Positions 27,054 through 34,809 of a stretch of 34,809 nt of DNA are shown in pieces (position 1 is the first letter of the stretch; every line of letters starts with the position of its first letter). The stretch covers positions 1 to 34,809 of the forward strand of contig CANJKM010000006.1 in the NCBI GenBank assembly GCA_947474805.1, written 5' to 3'. The translations under genes were made by a program, and so were the position numbers. The stretch comes from Caulobacterales bacterium (GTDB lineage: Bacteria > Pseudomonadota > Alphaproteobacteria > Caulobacterales > Caulobacteraceae). A model generated the notes under the pieces. It was not told the DNA's origin. It did no database searches and saw only the letters and a program-made list of their open reading frames with translations.

Positions 27054-27545
27054 GTGGGATTTCTTGAGAACCTAGCAACGACCCCCTATTCGGAGTGGGT
27101 CCAGGCGTCTTGGGGGTGGGCTTGGGCCCTGACCATCCATGCATTCGGCAATGCGACCGTGGTCGGTCTGTCGTGGATCATCGCCCTGCGGCTGTGGGGC
27201 TTCTTCCGCACCATCCCGGTCACGTCTCTGAAGACCCTGTTCCCGATCATCTGGATCGGCGTCGCCTTCCAGGTCTATAGCGGCGTCACCCTGTGGATAT
27301 CCAAGCCGCACAAGTACGTTCTGGACTGGGTGTTCGACACAAAGTTCGCCTGCGTCATCCTGGGCGCCGCCCTGACTGTCATCTTCCAGCGCCTCTACAA
27401 CCGTGAGGCCGCCGGCTGGCAGTCCAACGGCGCGGTCAGCAAGGACGCCAAGACGTGGGGTACGGCCATGGCCATCGCCTGGGGCATGGTGACGGTGATG
27501 GGCCGACTGACGGCCTATCTCGGCCAGCTCTACGGCGGCGGCTGA
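27054..27545 (+). CDS. 163-aa four-helix membrane protein, H-x16-R signature
   Basis: A GTG start at 27054 with AAGGGGGACCC upstream. The protein has four hydrophobic helices. Signature residues: H29 (LTIHAFGNA), R46 (ALRLWG), Pro in TLFP, VYSGVTLW, K in VFDTK, and the end VTVMGRLTAYLG. It aligns without gaps at these sites with residues 341-461 of the 468-aa protein (the R-to-P spacing is 18 in both, against 20 in the proteins at 6737 and 7292). It is therefore a free-standing copy of that protein's C-terminal module and probably its partner in one complex. Last gene of the operon; a strong terminator follows at 27576. Confidence 0.8.
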   Translation: MGFLENLATTPYSEWVQASWGWAWALTIHAFGNATVVGLSWIIALRLWGFFRTIPVTSLKTLFPIIWIGVAFQVYSGVTLWISKPHKYVLDWVFDTKFACVILGAALTVIFQRLYNREAAGWQSNGAVSKDAKTWGTAMAIAWGMVTVMGRLTAYLGQLYGGG

Positions 27546-27575
27546 TCGCACGCGAGCGATTGGCGAACGTCTTCA

Positions 27576-27608
27576 AACGCCGGGCCCTCGGGTCCGGCGT
27601 TTTTCGTT
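27576..27608 (+). terminator. Rho-independent terminator of the membrane operon
   Basis: AACGCCGGGCC pairs with GGTCCGGCGTT (one G-U pair) around a CTCG loop and is followed by TTTTCGTTT. It lies 30 nt after the last operon stop. The same hairpin on the minus strand follows the convergent cytochrome c gene but has a poor U-tract there. Confidence 0.88.
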
Positions 27609-27618
27609 TGGGCGTTTT

Positions 27619-28110
27619 CTATTTCTGTGTCGCCAGATAGGCGATGATGTCATCGGCGTCCTTGGTGGTGGAGAGGCCCTTGAACGCCATCCGCACGTTC
27701 GGCAGGGTCTTCAGGGGGTTCATCAGATAGGGCTTCATGACGGCGGGGGTCCAGGTGACGCCCGAGGTCTTCATGGCCTGCGAGTAGCGGAAGCTCGGCC
27801 CAGTCCCCGCCTTGCGCCCGACAACGCCCCAGAGGTTGGGCCCGATCTTGGTGCGCAAGTCGTTGAGGGTCGCGCCCTTCAGCGAGAAATGACAGCTCTC
27901 GCAGATCGCCTTGAACCGCTTCTGCCCATTGACCGGATCGCCGGCAGCGGGGGCCGGCGCGGCGGCCGGCGCGGGCTTTTTCACCGGAACCGCCGGCTTG
28001 GTGGCGGCCAGGGTCGGGACGGCGAGCAGAGACACTAGGGCGGCCGCGGTCAGGCGGCGGACGGCGACGCTACGCGAAGAGATCAACGGACGGCCTCTGG
28101 TTCGAAACAC
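27619..28110 (-). CDS. Cytochrome c2-like protein with Ala/Pro-rich linker
   Basis: About 163 aa: N-terminal signal (RRLTAAALVSLLAVPTLAA), a KPAPAAAPAPAAG linker (about residues 40-56), then a cytochrome c2-type domain, GQKRFKAICESCH, GPNLWGVVGRKAGTGPSFRYSQAMKTSG, MKPYLMNP, and VRMAFKGLSTTKDADDIIAYL with the Met ligand in RMAFKGL. The GTG at 28110 opens the frame. A TTG at 28086, with AGAGG upstream, would give a tighter signal peptide and may be the real start. It is convergent with the His-rich membrane operon and a plausible soluble electron partner for it (inference from proximity only). Confidence 0.87.
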   Translation of the reverse strand: MFRTRGRPLISSRSVAVRRLTAAALVSLLAVPTLAATKPAVPVKKPAPAAAPAPAAGDPVNGQKRFKAICESCHFSLKGATLNDLRTKIGPNLWGVVGRKAGTGPSFRYSQAMKTSGVTWTPAVMKPYLMNPLKTLPNVRMAFKGLSTTKDADDIIAYLATQK

Positions 28111-28138
28111 GGACTCGATAAGTAGCGACGGCGCGGCC

Positions 28139-28912
28139 TTAGTTCCAGCCGCGCGCGGTGATCAGCGCCTGCAGCGCGGCGATCCGGGTCTCGTCGGAAG
28201 GGTGGGTCGAGAGGAACTGCGGCGGAGCGCCGCCCGCGGTGCGGTTCTGGGCCATCAGCCGCCAGAGGGCGACCGATTCCGACGCCCGATATCCGGCCTT
28301 GACCATATAGCCGACCCCGAGGGTGTCGGCCTCCAGCTCGTGCTTGCGCGAGAAGGGCAGCAGAACCCCCACCTGTGCGCCCAGGCCTCCGAGGCTCGCC
28401 AGCGCGCGGGCGTTGTCGGCGCTGGTCACGCGGCCGGCCGCCGCCTGGGCGCCCGCGATCACCAGCTGCGAGGCCGCGGCCTGGGAGTAGCGCTCGGCCG
28501 CGTGCTGGGCGGTCATATGGCCGATCTCGTGGCCGATCACGGCGGCCAGCTGGTCGTCGTTGCGCACGATGGCGAGGAGGCCGGTGTTGACCCCGACCTG
28601 ACCGCCCGGCAGCACGAAGGCGTTGGCCGTCGGGTCGTCGAACACGACATACTCCCAGGGCCGGTTGGCCAGGCCCACCGCCTGCACCAGCCGCGTCCCC
28701 ACCGCGCGGACGCGGGCGTTGGCCTGGGCGTCGCGCGAGACCTTGCCCTTGCTGAGCGTGGTGGCCCAGGCGTCCTGCGAGGCCTTGGCCAGCGAGTCGT
28801 TGTTGACCAGCAGCAGCTGGTTGCGGCCGAGGTCCTCGTTGTAGGCGCAGGCGCCGAGCGCCAGGACTGAGCTGAGCGCAAGAGCACAGCGCGTGCGTTT
28901 CAGGATGGGCAT
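28139..28912 (-). CDS. M48-family metalloprotease lipoprotein
   Basis: The ATG at 28912 (MPILKRTRCALALSSVLALGAC) gives a lipoprotein signal with the lipobox LALGAC, so membrane anchoring is expected. The zinc motif HEIGH lies in DDQLAAVIGHEIGHMTAQHAA, and the third ligand Glu is in RKHELEADTLG. The C-terminal pattern FLSTHPSDETRIAAL is typical of LoiP/YcaL-like periplasmic M48 proteases involved in envelope quality control. About 257 aa. Confidence 0.92.
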   Translation of the reverse strand: MPILKRTRCALALSSVLALGACAYNEDLGRNQLLLVNNDSLAKASQDAWATTLSKGKVSRDAQANARVRAVGTRLVQAVGLANRPWEYVVFDDPTANAFVLPGGQVGVNTGLLAIVRNDDQLAAVIGHEIGHMTAQHAAERYSQAAASQLVIAGAQAAAGRVTSADNARALASLGGLGAQVGVLLPFSRKHELEADTLGVGYMVKAGYRASESVALWRLMAQNRTAGGAPPQFLSTHPSDETRIAALQALITARGWN

Positions 28913-28984
28913 GGCCGGGCTCCCCGTGGTGATCGTCGTTCCCGCCACGCTAAGGCCAAGCTTATCCGGGGGCTAGAGGCGCGC

Positions 28985-29797
28985 TCAGGCTGCGTCGGGG
29001 AGTTCCTCGCTGACAACCTTGAAGCCCACCAGATTGGCGACCCCAAAGGTGTTGGCGATCGGCACGTCGGTCGCGTCCCGGCCCCGGGCGATCAGGACGC
29101 GGGCCATCCGGGGGCGATTGTTGCGGGCGTCGAAGGTGTACCAACGGCCGGAGAGATAGACCTCGAACCAGGCGCTGAAATCCATCACCCCGACGACGGG
29201 GACGCCGATATCTCCCATATAGCCGGTGCAGTAGCGGGCCGGGATGTTCAGGCAGCGGCAGAGGGCGACCGCCAGGTGGGCGTAGTCGCGGCAGACGCCC
29301 AAACCCTCGGTATAGGCCTCGAACGCGCCCTTGGTCGGTCGGGCGTGCTCATAGCCGAAGATGATGTGGTTGTGGACGTAGTCGACCACCGCCTGGACCC
29401 GCGCCCAGCCGGTAGGGCCGTTTCCGAAATGCTCCCAGGCGAATTCGCTCAGCCGGTCGGTCTCGCAGTAGCGACTGGACAGGAGGTAGACGAGGAGGTC
29501 CTCGGGCAGATCCTCGACCGCGTGCTGGACCGCGTCGGGGGCGAAGTCGTCGACCAGACCTGTGTCGCTGACGATGAAGTCGGCGCTGAGCACCGTCCGG
29601 CCGGCGGGCGCCAGAAGGCGGGTGCAGATATTGCCGAAGCCGTCGAGATACTGGCGCGTCGGGATGACCGGGTCGGTGTGCAGGGTGTCGGGGGTCTCCA
29701 GGTCCTGCCGCCGCGAGGGGTGGACGCTGACCATCAGCAGCATCGGGACCGGAGCCGGGCAGTCATAAATGATCTCGAAGCCGGTCCGGATGCGCAT
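28985..29797 (-). CDS. Transglutaminase-like (papain-fold) protein
   Basis: A 270-aa cytoplasmic protein with an N-terminal beta domain (about 1-115) and a transglutaminase-core domain. The Cys is in GLGVCRDYAHLAVALCRCLNIPARY. The following motif reads VMDFSAWFEVYLSGRWYTFDARN, where many transglutaminase-core proteins have DFHAWFE; the usual catalytic His position is therefore Ser, while the Asp of FDARN is kept. I cannot tell whether this is normal for the subfamily. The ATG at 29797 is preceded by AGGACCTCC. Likely a peptidase-like or non-catalytic member; substrate unknown. Confidence 0.85.
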   Translation of the reverse strand: MRIRTGFEIIYDCPAPVPMLLMVSVHPSRRQDLETPDTLHTDPVIPTRQYLDGFGNICTRLLAPAGRTVLSADFIVSDTGLVDDFAPDAVQHAVEDLPEDLLVYLLSSRYCETDRLSEFAWEHFGNGPTGWARVQAVVDYVHNHIIFGYEHARPTKGAFEAYTEGLGVCRDYAHLAVALCRCLNIPARYCTGYMGDIGVPVVGVMDFSAWFEVYLSGRWYTFDARNNRPRMARVLIARGRDATDVPIANTFGVANLVGFKVVSEELPDAA

Positions 29798-29934
29798 GGA
29801 GGTCCTGGGGGAGGAGGGCTCGTGGCTCGCTCAAGCGCCACGCGCGACCACCATAGACCCCCGCGACGATATCGCCCGGCGTTTTCGTAGATCAGCGGTC
29901 GACTTCATCAAAGGAGTCGGCTCAGTCTGACCCG

Positions 29935-30129
29935 ATGCCGACCTATCGCTTCTACCCCCTGGATCAATACGGCGCGATTTGCGGGCCTTACTCGGCCGAG
30001 GGTTGCGTGGATGATCGCGCCGCCCTGGCCTGGGCGGATGAACTCGCCCGCCCGTTCGGGGTCGAGGTCTGGCAGGGCGCGCGGATGGTGGGCCGGCGGA
30101 TGCAGGCGGCGGTGGCCGACCAGGCCTAG
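29935..30129 (+). CDS. Small conserved-type hypothetical protein
   Basis: A 64-aa product beginning MPTYRFYPLDQYGAICGP, with an acidic/Ala-rich helix (DDRAALAWADELARPF) and ending VEVWQGARMVGRRM. The YRFY...DDxxAL...VEVWQGxRxVGR pattern is familiar from many short alphaproteobacterial hypotheticals (DUF6894-like), without known function. An AAGGAG sits 18 bases before the ATG, rather far. It is convergent with the next gene. Confidence 0.6.
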   Translation: MPTYRFYPLDQYGAICGPYSAEGCVDDRAALAWADELARPFGVEVWQGARMVGRRMQAAVADQA

Positions 30130-30142
30130 GGCGGCCTCGTCG

Positions 30143-30814
30143 TCAGAAGGTGAAGGGCGCCACGCTGCGCAGCCATTGCACCAGGGCGCGCCACCATTGC
30201 CGCCAAATCGGAACCGGCGCGGCGGCGGGTTTGGGCGGCGCGGCCTTCACCGGCGTAAACCAGGACGGAGCGGCGGGCGGGCGGCAGTTCTTCTGCATGC
30301 CGACACCCTTCAGATAGCCCCGGCGAACCTCGCCCGCCCGCACGGCCTGCTCGAACCTGACCTGGTTCCGGTTGGCGCCCGTCAGCTTGCGGATCCAGCC
30401 CCGGAAGGGCAGCAGCGAGCGGGTGCGGTCCTGCACGACGTCCACCGCGATCGAATGGGCCTGGCTCGCCGCCTTGCGGCCGCGTGATCGCGCATCGGGG
30501 GGCGGCGCCTCCTCCAGGTCCGGTCCCAGCACGGCGTCGAGCCTGCCGACCTCTGCGGCGATGGCCTCGCAGTGATCGAGGCCGTTCAGATCGTAGGGCG
30601 CGGCCTTGGCCCGCAGCAGCAGGTCGGGAACCTGCCGCTTCTTGAGGTTGAGGTCGTCGAGCGGCGCGGTGACGGCGTCGCGGAAGCCGGGCCGAGTCTG
30701 GATGGTGCCGCGGTCGGGCGCCGTCTGCGGCTCCGGAGGCGCGGCGAGGGCGCCGGCCGCCATGAGCGCTGCGATCAGGGCGCCCGTCGCCGTCGATTGG
30801 AAGCCTTTGGCCAT
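30143..30814 (-). CDS. Secreted hypothetical protein, basic
   Basis: I do not recognise the family. The ATG at 30814 (MAKGFQSTATGALIAALMAAGALAAP) gives a signal peptide; the frame extends upstream without a better start. The 223-aa product is rich in charged residues, with a helical middle region (LDHCEAIAAEVGRLDAVLGPDLEE), basic segments (RSRGRKAAS, WIRKLTGANRN) and a Pro/Lys linker before a Trp-rich C-terminus (WRQWWRALVQWLRS) that could be amphipathic and membrane-associated. Periplasmic location inferred. Confidence 0.65.
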   Translation of the reverse strand: MAKGFQSTATGALIAALMAAGALAAPPEPQTAPDRGTIQTRPGFRDAVTAPLDDLNLKKRQVPDLLLRAKAAPYDLNGLDHCEAIAAEVGRLDAVLGPDLEEAPPPDARSRGRKAASQAHSIAVDVVQDRTRSLLPFRGWIRKLTGANRNQVRFEQAVRAGEVRRGYLKGVGMQKNCRPPAAPSWFTPVKAAPPKPAAAPVPIWRQWWRALVQWLRSVAPFTF

Positions 30815-30960
30815 GAGCCATCCTGGCTGGCTTCGAGGGCCTAACCAAGGCGGCCGCGCCGCGCGAGAAGAGCTAAACCCCGGCCGCAAGACTTCTCGGT
30901 TGCTCGCGCCGCCGGCCGGATCAAGGATGAACTGGGCGGTCTTGCCCCAGGAGCCCGCCG

Positions 30961-32220
30961 ATGATCGGCTTAAAACCCGCCGCCGCGCTGCTGGCCGCAA
31001 CCGCCATCGCCGCCCCGTTCGCCCTCGCCGCGAACGGCCCGGCCCGCGCCGTCCAGATCCAGTCCCAGAGCCAGTCCGCTGGGCTCACCGGCCTGTGGGA
31101 CGCCACGGTGAACGTCGAGGGGACGCTGATCCCCTTCAAGCTGCAGCTTGCCCAGGATGGGTCGGGTGTGCGCGGGGTCTTCTTCGACGGCGAACGGCCG
31201 ATCAACCCCTCCAACCGGGGCAGCTTCCAGGCCGGGCGGCTGCAGCTGGCCTTCGACAGCTATGCGACCAGACTCGACGCCCGGCTGCAGAACGGCGCGC
31301 TGCGCGGGACCTACGCCTCGCCGACCCTGACCTACGCCATCGAGGCGCGGCCGGCGCGGCCCGTGGTCTACGGCAAGGGGCCAGGGATCGCGGGCGACTG
31401 GTTGATCGCCAACCCCAACTCCAAGAGCGAGAAGGCTTGGCGGCTGATCGTCCAGCAGAAGGCCGACCGCACCTACGCCACCATCCTGCGGGTCGACGGC
31501 GACACGGGCACACTAAGCGGCGGCTTCCAGAACGGGCTCTATCGATTGTCTCGCTACGCGGGCGAGCGACCGGGCCTTTTGGAGATGAGTCCGCAAAAGG
31601 ACGGCTCGCTGGATATCCGGCTGGTCGACGACGACTTCGGCAAGCAGATGCTGAAGGCCTATCGCCCCGATATGGCCGCCAAGCGCGGCGTGGCGCTGCC
31701 TGCCGACCCCGCCCGCTTCACCGGCGTGAAGGACAAGAACGAACCCTTCCGCTTCGCCGCCAAGGACTTCGCCGGCAAGACGGTCACCAACGCCGACCCG
31801 CGGTTCAAGGACAAGGTGGTTCTGGTCAACATCATGGGCAGCTGGTGCCCCAACTGCCACGACGAGGCGCCCTTCATGGAGGCCCTCTACAAAAAGTACC
31901 ATTCCAAGGGGCTTGAGATCGTCGCCCTCGATTTCGAGAAGCCCGACCAGTTGCCCAATCCCTGGCGGATCAAGGCCTTCATCAAGAAGTACGGCCTGAC
32001 CTACACCGTGCTGCTGGCCGGTGATCGGGCCAATGTGCTGAAGGTCCTGCCCCAGACGGTCAATCTGAAGGCCTGGCCGACCACCTTCTTCCTCGGCCGC
32101 GACGGCAAGGTGAAGATCGTCCATGTCGGCTTCACCAGCCCTGGCAGCGGCGCCCACGACGCCAGGCTGAAGGCGGAGATCACCCGCGAGGTCGAAGGCC
32201 TGCTGGCCCAGAAGGGCTAG
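30961..32220 (+). CDS. TlpA-like thiol-disulfide protein with extra N-terminal domain
   Basis: A 419-aa exported protein. A signal peptide (residues 1-23, ending ALAANG) is followed by a beta-rich region of about 220 residues (GLTGLWDATVNVEGTLIPFKLQL, later GIAGDWLIANPNSKSEKAW) that looks like two related beta repeats. A thioredoxin-fold TlpA/ResA domain follows from about 255: VVLVNIMGSWCPNCHDEAPFM with the WCPNC redox motif, EIVALDFEKPDQ, the cis-Pro region AWPTTFFLGRDGKVK. Probable periplasmic thiol reductase serving cytochrome c assembly or stress repair. The start ATG has AGGAG upstream. Convergent with the DUF1348 gene, gap of three bases. Confidence 0.87.
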   Translation: MIGLKPAAALLAATAIAAPFALAANGPARAVQIQSQSQSAGLTGLWDATVNVEGTLIPFKLQLAQDGSGVRGVFFDGERPINPSNRGSFQAGRLQLAFDSYATRLDARLQNGALRGTYASPTLTYAIEARPARPVVYGKGPGIAGDWLIANPNSKSEKAWRLIVQQKADRTYATILRVDGDTGTLSGGFQNGLYRLSRYAGERPGLLEMSPQKDGSLDIRLVDDDFGKQMLKAYRPDMAAKRGVALPADPARFTGVKDKNEPFRFAAKDFAGKTVTNADPRFKDKVVLVNIMGSWCPNCHDEAPFMEALYKKYHSKGLEIVALDFEKPDQLPNPWRIKAFIKKYGLTYTVLLAGDRANVLKVLPQTVNLKAWPTTFFLGRDGKVKIVHVGFTSPGSGAHDARLKAEITREVEGLLAQKG

Positions 32221-32223
32221 GCG

Positions 32224-32685
32224 CTAGAGGCCGAGGTTGGACAGGCCCGGGTGATCGTCGGGCCGGCGTCCGAGCGGCCAGTGGAATTTGCGCTCGGACT
32301 CCGCGATAGGCAGGTCGTTGATCGAGGCGAAGCGCCGCCGCATCAGGCCCGCGGCGTCGAACTCCCAGTTCTCATTGCCGTAGGAGCGGAACCACTGGCC
32401 TGAATCGTCGCGCCATTCATAGGCGAAGCGGACGGCGATGCGGTCGCCGTCGAAGGCCCACAGCTCCTTGATCAGCCGATAGTCGCGCTCCTTGTTCCAC
32501 TTGCGGGTCAGGAAGGCGACGATCTCCTGGCGGCCGACCGGAAATTCGGTCCGGTTCCGCCAGCGGCTGTCCTCGGTATAGACCTTGGTGACCCGCTCGG
32601 GGTCGCGGCTGTTCCAGCCGTCCTCGGCCATGCGGACCTTGGCGGTCGCGGTTTCCAGGGTGAAGGGCGGGACGAGCGGGGTCAT
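32224..32685 (-). CDS. DUF1348 / NTF2-like protein
   Basis: A 153-aa protein with the strong DUF1348 pattern: [30 protein letters not shown], the segment from [16 protein letters not shown] to [36 protein letters not shown], and [22 protein letters not shown]2-fold, cytoplasmic; the family has no firmly assigned reaction. It lies four bases after the GMC oxidoreductase stop and is probably co-transcribed with it. Confidence 0.9.
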   Translation of the reverse strand: MTPLVPPFTLETATAKVRMAEDGWNSRDPERVTKVYTEDSRWRNRTEFPVGRQEIVAFLTRKWNKERDYRLIKELWAFDGDRIAVRFAYEWRDDSGQWFRSYGNENWEFDAAGLMRRRFASINDLPIAESERKFHWPLGRRPDDHPGLSNLGL

Positions 32686-32689
32686 GGCC

Positions 32690-34396
32690 TCAGCCCGCTA
32701 TCGATTCCCAGTTCTTCGCCAGGTGCTCGGCCGTGCGCCAGGCCAGGGCCTGGAGCGTCAGGGTCGGATTGCGCGAGCCCGAGGTGCCCATCACCCCGGC
32801 GCCCAGGAAGCCGAGGTTGCGGGTCTCGTGCGAGAAGCCCCAGCGGTCGGCGACATTGGTCATCGGGTTGTCGCCCATCCTTGTGCCGCCATAAGCGTGG
32901 GTCGAGGGGCCCATGGTGTTGATGTCCTGCTTCTCCACCGCGATGGCGCCCGCCTCCATGTACCAGGCGGTCATCTTCTCCTGAGCGAAGGCGGCGAGCT
33001 TGCGCTCGTTGTCCTTGTAGTCGGCGGTGATCCGCAGCACCGGCTGGCCGAGCGGGTCCTTCACCGCCGGGTCGAGGTCCAGATAGTTGTCCTCATAGGG
33101 CAGGGTGGTCTTCTGCAGATAGGCGACATTGGTGCGGTCGGCGTTCTCGCGCACGAAGGCCTTCCAGGCCGAGCCCCAGCTCGGCGCCCGGCCGAACGTC
33201 GACATTCCCGCCGCGTTGATCGGCCGGCGGTCGGGATAGACCCACATGTTCGAGCCCCCGATGAAGTCGAGATTGCCGTGGTCGAAGTTGTCGTCCGCCC
33301 AGTTGTCGACGCCGGTCCCCTGGGCGGGCAGGCCGTACCAGCTGCCGAGGTTCTGCGGGAACAGGGCGTTCACCCCGCCCCACTGGTTGTGGCTGAAATA
33401 GTGACGTCCGACCTGGCCGGAATTGTTGGCGAGGCCGTTCGGATAGGCTTTTGATTTTGATAGAAAAAGTAGCCGAACATTCTCATAGACGTGGCTGGCC
33501 AGCAGCACCGCCTTGGCCGGCTGGAAATACTCTTCCCCGCCCTTCAGATAGGTGACGCCGGTCGCCCGGCCCTTGGCGTCGACTTCGACGCGGACGACGT
33601 GGGCGTGGTCGACCACCTTCAGCTTCTTGGTCGCGATCGCCTTGGGAATGGTGGTGACCAGGGTCGAGGACTTGGCGTTCACATGGCAGCCGCCCCGGCT
33701 GCAGTAGCCGTGGTAGAGGCAGGCCGAGCGGCCCTCGTAATTGACCGAGTTGATCGCCGCCGGGCCGGGGAAGGGATCGAGCCCCATCTTCCTGGCCACC
33801 CCGCCCATCATGTCGGTGAACTCCGTGCCGCGCAGCGCCGGCATCGGGTATTCGCGGGCGCGGGGCCCTTCGTGGATGTTGCCGCGCGGGTCGAGCTTGC
33901 CCTGGATGTTGCCGGCCTTGCCCGAGACCCCGACCTCGTACTCGACGTGGTCGTAATAGGGCTCGAGCTCCTCCAGCCCGAACGGCCAGTCCTCGACCGT
34001 CGAGCCCTTGGGAATCCGGCCCGCGCCATAGCGGGTGGTGGTGGCGCTGACCACTTTGAAGTCCCAGGGGTTCAGCCGCCAGCTCTGGGCCCAATAGTGC
34101 AGGCTGGTGCCGCCGACGGCGTTCATCATCGGATGCACGGCCTGGCGCGGCGTGTAGGGCGAGTTGGCGGTGCGGCGGTGGGTCGGCACCTCGCGGTTGG
34201 CCTTCTGCACCGACTGGGGCCAGCCCCGGTAGTTGTTGCGCAGCTCGTCGGGGGCGAAGTCGGCGGCCGACAGCCAGCTGCCGGCCTCAAGCCCGATCAC
34301 CTCAATGCCCGCCCGCGTCAGCGGCAGGGCGGCGACGCCCCCGGCCGCGCCCAGGCCGACGATGACGACGTCGGTCGGTTTCTGCCTAGTGGCCAT
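32690..34396 (-). CDS. GMC oxidoreductase, gluconate-dehydrogenase-type large subunit
   Basis: A 568-aa FAD-dependent alcohol/sugar dehydrogenase. The N-terminal dinucleotide motif [17 protein letters not shown] is followed by GLEAGSW; further motifs are [20 protein letters not shown], a Cys-containing loop [23 protein letters not shown] as in gluconate 2-dehydrogenase flavoproteins, and the C-terminal active-site region [13 protein letters not shown], then [31 protein letters not shown]. The ATG at 34396 overlaps the preceding small-subunit gene by 11 bases. Such enzymes are membrane-bound periplasmic complexes passing electrons to a cytochrome c; no cytochrome gene adjoins it inside the window. 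Sugar or polyol substrate unknown. Confidence 0.9.
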   Translation of the reverse strand: MATRQKPTDVVIVGLGAAGGVAALPLTRAGIEVIGLEAGSWLSAADFAPDELRNNYRGWPQSVQKANREVPTHRRTANSPYTPRQAVHPMMNAVGGTSLHYWAQSWRLNPWDFKVVSATTTRYGAGRIPKGSTVEDWPFGLEELEPYYDHVEYEVGVSGKAGNIQGKLDPRGNIHEGPRAREYPMPALRGTEFTDMMGGVARKMGLDPFPGPAAINSVNYEGRSACLYHGYCSRGGCHVNAKSSTLVTTIPKAIATKKLKVVDHAHVVRVEVDAKGRATGVTYLKGGEEYFQPAKAVLLASHVYENVRLLFLSKSKAYPNGLANNSGQVGRHYFSHNQWGGVNALFPQNLGSWYGLPAQGTGVDNWADDNFDHGNLDFIGGSNMWVYPDRRPINAAGMSTFGRAPSWGSAWKAFVRENADRTNVAYLQKTTLPYEDNYLDLDPAVKDPLGQPVLRITADYKDNERKLAAFAQEKMTAWYMEAGAIAVEKQDINTMGPSTHAYGGTRMGDNPMTNVADRWGFSHETRNLGFLGAGVMGTSGSRNPTLTLQALAWRTAEHLAKNWESIAG

Positions 34397-34809
34397 GGTC
34401 GTGTCCCATCCCCGCGTCGTCGTCGCTCGCCTTGTGGAACATGGTCGACAGGTCGTAGGCCGAGACGTGGTTGCCCGCTGGGCGCATGTTCATCTTCTGC
34501 AGTTCGGCGCCGACGCCCATGCGGACGCCCGGATAACCGATCATGTCCCAGCCGACGAAATTCGCGTTTCCGCCGTAATAGGGGTCGCTGAAGGTCCCCT
34601 GCAGGGTGTGGCCGCGCACGGCCGCGAAGAAGGCGGCGGCGCCTGCAAAGCTCGGGATCTGGCCGCGCTCGACGGCGGCGAGCACCGCGTCCTGGGCTTC
34701 GGGCGGCAGGGCGGCGAAGACGGCGCCTTTGGTTTCGCGGGCGAAGGTGTCGACGGCCGACAGGCCTATGCGATAGGCCTCGCGCGAGGCGGACAACGGT
34801 CCGGCCAGG
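34386..34809 (-). CDS. Gluconate 2-dehydrogenase subunit 3-family protein (5' end outside window)
   Basis: The frame is open to the right edge, so the N-terminus, which would carry the Tat signal in this family, is missing. The visible 140 residues have the subunit 3 pattern: AYRIGLSAVDTFARETKG, FAALPPEAQDAVLAAVERGQI, FFAAVRGHTLQGTFSDPYYGGNANFVGWDMIGYPGVR. There is a His/Asp-rich end ([12 protein letters not shown]) that could bind metal. It is the small chaperone-like subunit coupled to the GMC gene. Confidence 0.88.
   Translation of the reverse strand, partial: LAGPLSASREAYRIGLSAVDTFARETKGAVFAALPPEAQDAVLAAVERGQIPSFAGAAAFFAAVRGHTLQGTFSDPYYGGNANFVGWDMIGYPGVRMGVGAELQKMNMRPAGNHVSAYDLSTMFHKASDDDAGMGHDHGH

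Noticed and set aside
1-34809. tRNA, rRNA, CRISPR or mobile elements
   Set aside because: I looked through the gaps for cloverleaf patterns, regular direct repeats and transposase genes and saw none.

Overview
The window is GC-rich, densely packed DNA from a free-living alphaproteobacterium. Gene content (TonB receptors, FNR/FixK-type boxes, several c-type cytochromes, aromatic ring cleavage, glycolate and acetate use) and protein style suggest Caulobacterales, Phenylobacterium- or Caulobacter-like. This placement is a judgement from protein flavour, not a computed taxonomy. I see no rRNA, tRNA, CRISPR array, insertion sequence or phage gene.

Layout. Positions 1-3118 (minus) hold a TonB-dependent receptor running off the left edge and an NCS2 nucleobase permease. 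Each is interrupted by one in-frame TAG in an otherwise intact frame. A LysR regulator (3432-4358) is divergent from the permease. Next come a secreted protein and a type I extradiol dioxygenase (5307-6314) with a well-spaced FNR-type promoter. A minus-strand pair of four-helix membrane proteins (6737-7774) also has an FNR-type box. Divergent to it lie a Tat-exported flavin amine oxidase, a c-type cytochrome and a small secreted protein (8130-10618). Then come the acetate symporter pair actP/yjcH, an NTF2-fold secreted protein, a cytochrome c and a glycine-zipper/SH3 envelope protein.

Positions 14554-25287 form a two-carbon and 2-hydroxyacid block: a lactate/glycolate permease, a divergent glycerate 2-kinase, and the tightly overlapping minus-strand operon glcD-glcE-glcF-glcG-glcB followed by a LarA-type nickel-pincer racemase homologue. 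Glycolate (or D-lactate) would be oxidised by GlcDEF. Glyoxylate would be condensed with acetyl-CoA by GlcB, and ActP would supply acetate.

The most interesting part is 25416-28110. A perfect TTGAT-N4-ATCAA box precedes a 468-aa polytopic membrane protein with an internally duplicated, histidine-rich half. It is followed by a 39-aa single-helix protein and a 163-aa four-helix protein, and faces a convergent cytochrome c. The C-terminal domain of the 468-aa protein, the 163-aa protein and both membrane proteins at 6737-7774 share one spaced signature (H-x16-R-[LI]-x-G, later P-x11-[ST]-G-x19-K). I infer an oxygen-regulated, probably haem-binding membrane redox system spread over two loci.

The right end carries an M48 lipoprotein protease, a transglutaminase-like protein, small hypotheticals, a TlpA-like thioredoxin-fold protein with an extra N-terminal domain, a DUF1348 protein, and a GMC oxidoreductase with its small gluconate-dehydrogenase-type subunit, which is cut by the window edge.
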